Assembly (NCBI GenBank): GCA_030159075.1 | Contig: BROG01000003.1 | Location: 248,001-312,000, forward strand | Direction: 5' to 3' | Source: Atrina japonica | Lineage: Eukaryota; Mollusca; Bivalvia; Pterioida; Pinnidae | Length of the DNA stretch: 64,000 nt | Shown: positions 45,189-56,700 of the stretch, piece after piece | Position numbering within the stretch: the first letter of the stretch is position 1 | Layout: each line of letters opens with the position of its first letter | Made by a program: the position numbers and the translations under genes | Notes under the pieces: model-generated | Seen by the model: only the letters and a program-made list of their open reading frames with translations | Database searches by the model: none | Told to the model about the DNA's origin: nothing

Positions 45189-45465
45189 TAGGACAGTGTC
45201 ACCACTGTTACAGTCTGTATGTACTACATACAAGACAAAGACACAACAAGGCCTTTTGGTAGCCAAATTACCAGAAGTACAATCTTTAACGGTCAGTGTA
45301 ACAATTTAAAGATCTTAAACGTTTTGGAATTTTCGATAATTGAAATTTATGAAACTGATTTTTGACAAAAAACCTAAAATATCTAAAATCGTTAGTTTTT
45401 AATTTTTTTTTTTCGTCAAGTGATTCAGATTTTGAAAAAAAAAACAAAGATCGTTAAAAGTTTTT
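45189..45465. repeat. Long direct repeat, right copy (about 277 bp)
   Basis: Same-orientation copy of 35361-35652: TAGGACAGTGTCACCACTGT to AAAGATCGTTAAAAGTTTTT. It lacks about 10 bases present in the left copy near AAAAAGACGTCTGTGCAC. Confidence 0.92.
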
Positions 45466-45741
45466 GTTAGCATTTGAATTACATTGTTTACATAAAATTT
45501 CAAAACGCGTTGGATTTTTTAATTGTTAAGCTTTATATATCGCTGGTGTTACACTGAACTTTAACACTGACGAATAGAAATACGTTATCAGTAGACTCGG
45601 GAGTTCTTTTAACGAATTTCACAGCAATATAACAAGTACAATTTGAGATTAAAATGAAGCGAAAAGAAAATTTAAAGTCTCATCCCGACATCAAAATCCC
45701 CCCTCTCCCCGATTTACATTTTCAGAATAAGGGAGAAAGTT

Positions 45742-45936
45742 TCATTTTACACGGCATACACGGTGATTTTCTATTATCTTCTCGAATTTCCATGGTCCAG
45801 TGACTAAGTCAGCGTTTGTATGTAATTTGACGGGAAGTTTTTGATTAGGCTGCGGATCCACGGCGACTGTGAGCGGTCCGCAGGGTATGCTTACACCTTT
45901 ATAACACCTGGTTTCACATCTGAATCTTACAAAGGT
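45742..45936 (-). CDS. Possible terminal exon of an unrecognised minus-strand gene
   Basis: A minus-strand open frame of about 64 codons is preceded by an acceptor-like TTTGTAAGATTCAG and ends at TGA. It reads CETRCYKGVSIPCGPLTVAV, then a Pro/Lys-rich stretch and PWKFEKIIENHRVCRVK. Composition is protein-like and not low complexity. A candidate upstream exon (46119-46068) has good splice sites but contains stops in each frame, so the gene is not secure. It may be a pseudogene or a chance frame. Not recognised. Confidence 0.25.
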   Translation of the reverse strand, partial: TFVRFRCETRCYKGVSIPCGPLTVAVDPQPNQKLPVKLHTNADLVTGPWKFEKIIENHRVCRVK

Positions 45937-46254
45937 CAATTTTGTATGTGATCTTATAAAGTTTGGGATTCCTTACGATTGCCGATATAACGTAAAACCT
46001 TTGGTGCACGTGTCTGTATACTTTATATTGATGTTTTTTTAGAGAATAGAACAAAGCTAAAAACTTACTTTACTCCCGATGTTCTCATATATACCCTTCC
46101 ATAGTTCTATGTGTTATCCATCTGACAGGATAGAAAATTGAGAAGTTTGGTGAGATAAAAAACCGACTGTACACGATTTATGTAGATATCAATTTGATAT
46201 ATGCAATTTTATACATTACATTTTCGAATTGAAATATCATGAAACACAAACAAA

Positions 46255-46488
46255 ATGAAATCGATATTTTCCACCATTGATAAAAGAGTAGAAATGACTT
46301 TTCCGGAATCATTACCGTTTTATTCAGAAAATAGAATCGCCAAAAAAGGGGGACTGAACTCGGGAAAAATTTCCGACATTATCCACCATGTGGGGAGAAC
46401 AAGAATTTGTTCCAGATGTATGTACCTTTTTACAAAGTTCGGCTTTAATGATGATCAGATGTATTCCATTTGTGTATTTTTCCTTTGA
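46255..46488 (+). CDS. Unrecognised 77-codon open frame
   Basis: MKSIFSTIDKRVEMTFPESL through HHVGRTRICSRCMYLF. Amino-acid composition is balanced, unlike the repeat-driven frames of the window. A CxxC pair is present. It lies between the Polinton-type element and EIF3L and might be an exon of an unknown gene. No homology recognised and no confirmed splice sites. Confidence 0.22.
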   Translation: MKSIFSTIDKRVEMTFPESLPFYSENRIAKKGGLNSGKISDIIHHVGRTRICSRCMYLFTKFGFNDDQMYSICVFFL

Positions 46489-46997
46489 TTTATTTGTAAT
46501 ATTGTTCAGGAGAATGATTTTAGCCCGTTCATATTGTCTCTAAGACTGTAACCCATTTCGGTTCACCGAATGACCGGCGATTGTGTTGGGAAATGTCCAA
46601 TGCCGGTAAATAATTGGGTACACACACTTGACTTGTTCCTATAATTTGGGGGTTGGCGGTGGTCTAGAATTTGTTTTATGTCTTCAAATATCACGAATAA
46701 ATTTCTAAAGGCATACAGACCATAGGTACTTTTAGATCTATTATGCAACCACCCATCCTAATTTTTTGTTTGAATTGAAAGTTTCAAGTATTCATTGTTT
46801 TAATACAAATTATTAAAGTTTCAAATATTCAGTGTTTTTTTACGAATAAAATGTTCTTAAAACTTTGTTGAAAAAAAAAACTTGTTATAATGATAATCAT
46901 GATGATGATTAATGTAATAATTTGTGAAAAGAAGTTGGAATATATAATATTGGTGAGTTAACATTGGGCCTTTCATTATGAAAGAAGTATCCAAATC

Positions 46998-47360
46998 CAA
47001 TATGTCGTTTCCGAGATCCGGAACAGTTCAGAAATTACAACGCACTGATCATGTGACTTTGAGAAAATTTAGGGCACTTTTGTCGCAGTAAATACAAATT
47101 AACCATGAAGGGGAGAGGAAATCAATATAAATAAAAAAGCAACTTCTGATATGTGGTGCCATGTTGTAAATAGGATTCCAGAGAGAAAAATAAATATCCA
47201 TGGATAGACGATAATTCATTTAAAAGAATTTCCTAAAAAAAAATATGAACCTACAACTGAAGCGTATTTATATCCAAAATGTGCCCTAAATTTTGTCACG
47301 TGGTGATGAAAGTCACATGACAGAGTGTGGTCTGTGGAGGGATCTCCAAAACGACGTATA
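46998..47360. mobile_element. Foldback MITE of about 360 bp
   Basis: The left arm has ATATGTCGTTTCCGAGATCC, then ATCATGTGACTTTGAG and AAATTTAGGGCAC. The right arm has GTGCCCTAAATTTTGTCACG, AAAGTCACATGAC and GGGATCTCCAAAACGACGTAT, in mirrored order. No coding capacity. Confidence 0.8.
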
Positions 47361-47472
47361 GCATAGTCATTGTATTTCATTTATCCTAGACCTATGCATA
47401 ATATCTTAAAAATTTCTACTAGAATATGTCTTTTATTTTTGTTATTCTAATCAAAATTTAGATCTAATTACA

Positions 47473-47474
<2 letters not shown>

Positions 47475-47524
<50 letters not shown>
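47475..47524. repeat. (AT)n microsatellite
   Basis: About 50 bp of AT repeat, 0.6 kb upstream of the first recognised EIF3L exon. Confidence 0.95.
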
Positions 47525-47527
<3 letters not shown>

Positions 47528-48147
47528 TCTTTTTATCCAAATGACAGTCCTGTAATCTTGCCTTTTAACAGGCCACAAAATACATTTGTAACAGAAATCA
47601 TTGTGACCCACTTACAGATTACGCCTAACAGAACCTTTATACTATACATGTAGGTTACTATAACAACTATAAAGACAAATATCATCCTGAATGAAAAGGA
47701 GGTTACATGATTTGTATTTGTCGTAATTAGATTTGCCAACCTTGAAAAATTATCATGGGGCGAGATTTTTTTAAGTCTCATGGGGTAGACTCTAAATTTT
47801 AGTCAGAATTAATAGGAAGATTAATTTTTTTCATGGGGGAGATATGCATCTTTCTTAGAGAAATTATCAAACTTTTACATAAAATAAAATAGGGTCTCAC
47901 TATTTATGGGGGAGACTTGGCAAGTATGGACTGGAGCTCATAGCCTGCGTGTAACCAGAACGACCGCTTTTGCATTATTTTGTGGTCTGTTTAAACACAT
48001 CACACACTTGAATACCCAGAATATCGCTGCCACCCTTGATCTGTCCTGTAGTGATCCCTTGAGCCAAAGTATCATTTTGTTTAGATGTACATTCTGTAAA
48101 ATCAGTAACAATTAAAATATATAGATATATATTCTTTCTTGTTGTAG

Positions 48148-51100
48148 TATTACCCGACATTTCCGGCTTCTGATCCGTATGAAATGCATACAGGTATGAA
48201 GATTTGGTTTCAGTTCTGTGATATTGTGTGAAAGTATGTCAATTTACTTGCAAAGTTTGGGTGTCTCATCCAGAATATATTGTAATCAGGTTCTCTTGTT
48301 GACCATTAAAAACTGACCCTCACCATATAACACTAAAATTGCTGAGTATAATGTAATACATTGTACCTGTACACCATTTAAAAACAAATACAGTATTTTA
48401 CTGAGATATGGGATAAAAGTTTTGAGAAGTTTGCAAAAAAAGTCCAAATTGTAAATAAACCAAATAACTGGATAAAAGAGACAGATGATGGATCAATAGA
48501 ATATTAGGGGTGTAAAATTTGCCATGGTGAGTAAAACTTTGGCCAGACGAGTTGATTTCACCAGCAACTAGTCCGAATGGGTGAGTTGTAATAATGGAGA
48601 ACATATTGATCATTTTTCAACTTGTGCACTAAATATCTCCTCTATAAGGACCAATTAAGGTGTAAAATCTTTAATTCCACCCATGGTTAAAAATATATAC
48701 ATGATCATAAGTGATTAAAACTTAAATACAAGGTCTTCTCAGATTCAGTAGACTAATTTAGCTGCATCTGTTCCAAATATTTATGGTATAGATCTACACA
48801 AAAATGATGTACCATTTTCCTCTCACATTTTGATTGTAAAAGATTTAGTTTGTCTTTATCACAGATGAAAATTGATATGTTGTACATTCTAATACAATTT
48901 ATTTACTCTATAACACAATTTGATTTACTGACAGTTTTGTTACTTTCACTCTGGCAAAAGGTTCCGTGCAATTCTAATACGGGACTAGCCTATTAATGGC
49001 TTCTGATTCTTCATGTGCCATATGTTTTTATGGAAGGTTGTGACCTCAGTGACCTCAGTGACGTTATAGCATGTGCTGTACATGATTCCCCGTGAACTAT
49101 TTATAGGTAGATTTTTTGCATGAAAACAATGGTGATTGGTAAGGGTATGACAATGTTCTAGGTTTGGTGTTCATACATACATAGAACTTTATATATAAAT
49201 CTAAAGGGGTAAAATACTGTATAACTTGTATCAGTCATATTGGATACTATATGACCAAGAATGATTTTCATAAAACGACAGGTTTGATAACAAGGGACTT
49301 AACACTTTATTGCTTATACATTAGTAGTAACATTTTTAATGAAGTTTTTTTCTAAAAAAAAAAAAAATATTCAAACATAAATAAAAATATATTTAAATAT
49401 AACTACTGTAGTTGATTACTAGAACAAATGATGCTAGGGCAGTTAGGCAGCCTTTTACCATTTTAATCAATAAATTTTAACAAAATTTTATATCATATAT
49501 TATTTAAAAACAAATATAGACATTTAGATGAATATTCCAAAATTTGAAGGGAGAGCCATAGTCAGATGAAGGCGAGTCAGCCTGGAGACTTTTTACTAGT
49601 CCGACAAGAAAAGTAGATCTTGGAAAAATTTTACACCCCAGAATATAAAGTATTTTATTTAATGTACTTTGATAAATGTAAGCAGAGATGTAACATTATA
49701 TATTATTTTATCTGTACGGTTTTACTTGTCTGTTTGATGTGTATACTATTACAGGTGATCCCAGACAAGACCTGGAATATGAGAGACAATATCAACAATC
49801 AACATACATCGTACCAGACATCATCAAAAGCTTTCTGACTTACTTCCAAAAAAGTGTTAGTGAAAAGAATGTCTATGAAATACAAAATGCTTATGAAAAC
49901 GGGTAAGTGACTAAGCAGAGCTGTACCATAAAAGTCTGACCAGAGTGTCCAAGTACATACAATACTATGTGTATATGATTCCATCTGTTGAATAAACAGG
50001 GAGGAGAGTTTTCCCCCAATTTGAGGAATTTCTCCATTTTTGAAATTTTGCTGCAATGTTAAAAAATCTATATTGTTCCCGTTAAACCCCTACAAATGAG
50101 CCATTTTCCTCCCTTTTCAGTGTCATGGAATCATATCCCTGATACAAGAAAACTACCGGAAAAAAAATATATATATTGGAAGTGGACTGAACGTCAATTG
50201 TAAATAGAGTATTTTAGAAATGAAACTAAATGCTAGAAGAATTAGCATATTTATAGAGTGTGGTGGATATGTGTCAGTATTTTTTATTTTGTTGGTACAT
50301 TGTAACGACCAGTGTATCTCATGTTCATAAATGGCTTTAAGGTGCCCAGTCTAGCACTGAGAATTACCTCCATAATTATTTCAGCTTGGGTTAGATGCCT
50401 GGACCTTCTTCTGTAACCTTTTATGACTGATCACTCGAGTGAGTATCCTATGCCTGATACTTGTGTTGCCTGGTGATGGAACCGTGTACCCACTCTATAC
50501 AGGGCATGGTGTTCAACTCTTTTGGTATTTTGTGTTTTCCATGGAAAAGTAATCAATTCTTCATTATATTATTGATTGAATAACTGTCACATCTTCATAA
50601 GAACACAACCGTTCAATCTTGGCAAAGTAGTGCAAGTTTCCTTCCTGTTTCACTAGTGATTTATACAATCTCAGATACATGTATTGATGATTGTTTGTTT
50701 TGATTGTGTGTTATGCCACATCTAACAATTTCTCAGTACTATGGTTGCCAGTGTTTGTAATGGTTTCAAAATCCTGGTAACAGTGTACCTTTTGGAATAA
50801 AACCACTGACCTTAAATCTCACATTTAATCAGCTGATGGTCTCAAGGGGTTCAACCCCTACACCAATTAAAGATGAATGTGAAAACTGGATGTAATATTT
50901 ATGCATTTATTATGTAATAACTTGTTGTTGTTGTTTTTTTTTACAGATTCAACAAGTTAACAGAAAGGTTTTTCAAGACCTCTCCTTGGCCTGAAGCTGA
51001 AGTTGTAGCACCTATTGTGCAGAATGGTGGGTATCAAGATATTTTATTGTTGACTTTATAAATGGACAAATTTGTATAAAGATTAATAAGATCCAATATA

Positions 51101-53656
51101 TGTGGTTAGTTTTAGAAAGTGATAGACACTAGCTAACTGCAGAATATTAGTTTTCGTGCTACCTGCTGTATGATACTTATGGATCACTTTGTGTGCTGGC
51201 AGCATCTATGTCATCAGTCACACTTCATGTTTCTGTTAAATGACTAGTATGTTGCTTTATATCCAAGAGATCTCAAAGTAGTTTGATAATGGTCGAGAGA
51301 TGGCCTGGCTCAGTCGGTAGCACGCTCGATTCTTGATCATGAGGTCGTGAGTTCGAGTCCAGACGGTGGCAGGTTGGTTTCCTGTCCCTCGGATGAGACA
51401 GTAAAAACTGAGGTCCCGTGTTACAGTAGGTGTCGGCATGTTAAAGAACCCTCACTGCTCAATTGCTGTAAGTGTCGAACATCGGCCAAAATTTAAAGCC
51501 CTTCACCAGCATTTAGTGACGTCTCCATATGAGTGAAAGATTCTTGAGTGGGACGTTAAACAACATTAAACAAACGAACAATAATGGTCAGTATTGACCA
51601 ATATTTGCAGGGGTTATGGGACTTAGAATGCTTCGAATAAGGAAATTTGGGCATTTTTGTCAAATAACCTTTTTTATGCCCCTGGCCTGAAAGGTTCGCC
51701 AGGGGTATCTAGTGTTTAGATCGTCCATCTGTCTTGTCTGTTTGTGTGTCTGTCCGTAATTTTGTCCCATTTACATTTAAAGTGCACTATTTCAAGTTTG
51801 GATTGTGATATCGTATAACCAAACTTAGGCTGTAAGTTCATCTAAGGGTTGCTTGCACATCACTGACATCACATGCCCCTGGGGGTTGGGTGGGGTCAAA
51901 CTGTAGGACATTGCAATATTTAAAGTATACATATTATTTGCCAGCATAGAAATTTGTTGGGACATCTTGTTTTCCTGCAGATTTCTACAAAATGGCAGTT
52001 CATATTGACATGAGCATTTCCCTAAGTTTGGCCTCGTGTGACATGTAATAATTTCATTAATTGTTGAGATATAGTTTTACAATACTTTCTATACCAGTTG
52101 TCATTGATTGTATGCATATTATTATCAAGAATCAATTTCTTTTTTTTTTTTTAAATTATATACAGGTCATTTTAAAGTTTTATTAGTTTTTATATATCTG
52201 CATTTACAAAGTCTTGTGATTCTTTTCAGATCAGTTGTTTTTGATTTTGTACAAGGAGCTGTTCTACCGACATATATATGCCAGAGTACAGGTAATTGTT
52301 TTTATCAGAATACTTTATAGACAGAGTTTGGCTATACTTTTAGAGATATTATTTGGCCATGTCTGATACCACTTTATCTTTAGATAAATCACATGCTTTT
52401 CAAATTGGAGCTCAACTGATGAAGTCTAATTGACAGAAACGATATCGCCTTGAGCTTTATAAGTTTGTTATTATGTTTATAATATATATATATATAGGTT
52501 TTACATGGTGATGTAGCAGAACTTGTCGTATTGAGAAAATACATCATCAACCAAGGCTATACTTAGGATTTTAAAGATGTAACAATGTCCATTACTATCT
52601 TCTCATTAATGTTACATTCATTATATTATGTTGATTTACTATTCAAGAAGATATCCATCATTCATTTAATAGTTAATATTAAAAATTTTAAAAATCTGAG
52701 GAATATACATGTAATGTCAATTGTGTCATGGTCTCAGCAGAGATTATCCATTTTACCACATTTGAAGGAAACAAACTCTATGTGTATTCATATATTTTGA
52801 AAATCACCCTGTTAAACAGTAACAATGGTGCATGTATTTATGATATGTGATTATGTGTTAATAAGTTTTCATTTTTTAACCTTTTTTAACCTTCTTTTTT
52901 TTAAAGGGAGGACCCACCCTGGAACAAAGATTTGAATCTTATTACAATTACTGCAATCTCTTCAACTACATCCTCAGTATGTATACAATGTTTATGTAAT
53001 TCAGAATTTAGGTCTTTAGAGAATTTCATGTTTACAACATGAAATATTCCCTTCTATGACAGTTTTGATATACTTATTAATCCTGTAAGCTATTTTGACT
53101 CTACATGCATTGTTATCTCCATATATATTCATTGTTATTTATATAGAAACCACCAGTTGTAATATATTAGGTCTATATACTTATTTGGTCATTACTGTAT
53201 ACATGTAAGTCTTGCCATACACATATACAGTCACTTGACTGCTTGCAATGGCCAACTGATGGAATGATTGATTTTCAGATGGCAGGATTTGATTAGATTT
53301 GATCGTGGGTGCTCCATCATATTTAAAACTTTCATAATGATGGAGAAATTCCTTTACCGAGGGCTCATAACAAAGTCTTGGTGAACAGAACAGTCACTAT
53401 GCTTTGAAACCTTTTAATTATGTGAAAATGAGTCATAGATTTTTCCTAATCAGACTTAAATTGAGTTTATTTGTCATGGCAACCATGGCACATTAAAGAA
53501 CACTAACTGCAATTACACAGGTAAAAGTTTTTGTCTCTTCGTCTCTAGCTGGTTATGTATCTTTATAAGTGAAAAACTCTCAGCAGATATAGAACAACAG
53601 TGAAACATAACAAAATATATAGTCATTGGTCATGTGTTGTTTTGTACCTAAATGTG

Positions 53657-53733
<77 letters not shown>

Positions 53734-56700
53734 CATTATGCATTATTAAGTAACAATTCATTTTCATCTTTTTTAAGATGCTGATGGACCAGTACATTTA
53801 GAGCTACCCAACCAGTGGTTATGGGATATTATTGACGAGTTTATATACCAGGTACATTTTACGTAATTAATAGCTCACCTGAGCTTTGATTTTTTTTTTA
53901 TGTTTTTGGATCAGAAGTTGTTCATTGTCTGTTGTCTTCCTTGATGTTGAAATATTTATCTCCCAAACCACTGGGGCAGTTTCAACAAAAAGCATCTATG
54001 GATGAAGGGATTCTTCAAGATTATCAAAGGAAAGGCCACAGTCCCTGCAAAGGGGAGATAATTAAGAATTAGCTTGACAATTATTAACTTTAATATAAAA
54101 GGAAAATTAGTAGAGGTATAATAATGACTGCTAACATCTCTAATTTGACAACAATATTGTTTTTCAGTTCCAGTGCTTTAGTATCTACAGATGTAAGCTG
54201 AGTAAGAAATCTGAGGATGAAGTCAATTTTCTCCGTTCCAGTCCAAAGGTAATGTTGTACTTTTTCTCAAACAGTTGTATTTCAAATCCAGTTCAAAGTT
54301 CAATTTTTTATCTGTGAAAGTTGAATTTTACATTTTACAATCTTGGATTTTTCCAAGATTGAATTAAAATTAATTGATTCAATTGGTGTAAAATAAATTT
54401 TGCTTACTGGTAGTCAATAAGACGACTCCTAGCAGGTGCTGTACAGTGTCTGAAGTAGGCCTATTGTAAACATCGCTCTTATTGGGAATGTCAGTTCCAA
54501 AAACGTAGCTAATGAATACTGTTGAAAAACAAACACTATGTCAGTTATAAACGACTATTTTATGCACATTAAAAGGATATGTAAATGTATGTCAGTGGGT
54601 CAAATGTCAATTCAGTTGAAAATATAGAAACATAAGGTTGACCGTGTTTAAGATCGAGACTCCACTGTTAGCGATCATGTTGACAGTTTAAAAAGGTTGA
54701 AGACAAATGAATATATACTACTTCTCTAGACTAAAATATGTTTTAATTAGCAGGAATCCTGTCACTGCTAGCTGCTTTTAAGTCTTTTCTATGCAATTAC
54801 AAGCACTTTTGAGTAAACAGAACTTTAATATTCCCAGGAATGAATGACTTTTAAACCCACACCAAAAGTATGTGATACTCGTTGTCAGCCATGACAGGTC
54901 AGTGTTTAATCACATGGTTGTCACATGATAAGACATAGTTATTTCTGTGCATGGATAACATATTACAGAAAAATTGGCACAAAATAGAGGATTGTGTCTT
55001 GTCTTGTATATAAATGACGGCCATCACATGAATTTAGCAGGAAGGTAGGTCATTCGCCCAAATGTATAATTTTGGGCCAGTAACTACTTGTCTTTGATCA
55101 ACTTCTAGTCACTCAGACACCAAAATGGTCGCATCTGGTGAGCTGGAGACCAGCTATTTCAGGCACTGGTATTTGATTATGTCACTAAACACTTGACTGA
55201 GTTGTGTCTGACATGAGTCTGCTATCATCAACATTGATGTATCGGTATTTGTGTCACTAAACACTTGACTGAGTTGTGTCTGACATGAGTCTGCTATCAT
55301 CAACATTGATGTATCGGTATTTGATTATGTCACTAAACACTTGACTGAGTTGTGTCTGACATGAGTCTGCTATCATCAACATTGATGTATCAGTATTTGA
55401 TTATGTCACTAAACACTTGACTGAGTTGTGTCTGACATGAGTCTGCTGTCATCTACATTGTTGTATCGGTATTTGATTCTGTCACTAAACACTTGACTGA
55501 GTTGTGTCTGACATGAGCAACATTGATGTAATTTGATTATGTCTAAACACTTGACTAGTTGTGTTGACAGAGTTGCCATATCATCTACATTGTTGTATCA
55601 GTATTTGATTCTGTCACTAAAGTGGTGTCTGACATGAGCCTGTAAACATGTCAAACACTGCTATTATTAGCATTGCCATATAAGTATATCCTTCATCGTA
55701 CTCTCAATATTTTCTTTCAGATCTGGAATGTACACAGTGTGTTGAATGTCCTTCACTCACTTGTTGACAAATCCAATATCAACAAACAACTGGAAGTGTA
55801 CACCACAGGAGGTTAGATGTTTAACATGTGTTCTCTCTTTACTTTTTGAAATAGATGTTTGGATATAAAATTGTATATGCAATTGTTATATTATTATTGG
55901 CATACCTTTTCAAAAGTACTGTTTCTGTCTGTACCCAGTATTTATGCATTTAGAGAAATGTTATTAAACAAACCCAGTCAGTTCAAAAACATCCGCTAGT
56001 CTTTATCTTTCAGACTCTGGGACATCTTTGTCGATTCATTTTGATATTTGATGTATTGTATGTGGCCCAATAAGAAGTATTGAACAATGTGATCAATGTT
56101 TCAGGAAGTTGTATATTTCGACAGCTCCTCCACCCTGGACTCTCTCGGGTCATTACGCTCAAAATAAGGAAGTTGTATGAATTCAGTTTCATGATTTTGA
56201 TTTAGAGCTGTCATGACAAATAACACACTTTCAATGTTTTCAGTGTCATTTTTTACTCTGAGTCTGATTCATTCCCAGTAATCATCATTATCATCATCAT
56301 CATCATCATCATCATCATTAATTTATTTTCATCTTAAGTAATCACCTGTACGGGAACCTGTTCAGCAGACAGAGGATTTTGGCTCATTTCTTGTACATTG
56401 AATAAAACAAAGCTGACAATGTAAATAATCTTAAAACTGTTCTCGGAGGACATGCCAACTGAACACAAGATATAATCACGTCACTAATGGCTTGTTTGGT
56501 TGTCTATAAAAATACATTTTAAAAAGAGAAGTGTTGGCTGGATTACCAGTAGCCAGGCTATATGGGACTTTTATATAATGACTTGTTTGTCAGCTGCCAG
56601 TGTTCAAAGTTTTGCACCAACCCTCTCTATTCTGTGTACAAATACATAATATTGAAACATACATTTTCAAACAGTTTTTTTTTTTTTAATGTTATCAACG

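Noticed and set aside
35361..45465. LTR retrotransposon with the direct repeats as LTRs
   Set aside because: No TG...CA ends, primer-binding site, gag, reverse transcriptase or RNase H; the genes between are Polinton-type.
46068..46119. Minus-strand exon with good splice sites (CTGTCAG | ... | GTAAGT)
   Set aside because: Every frame contains a stop within about 50 bases, so it cannot be an internal coding exon as written.
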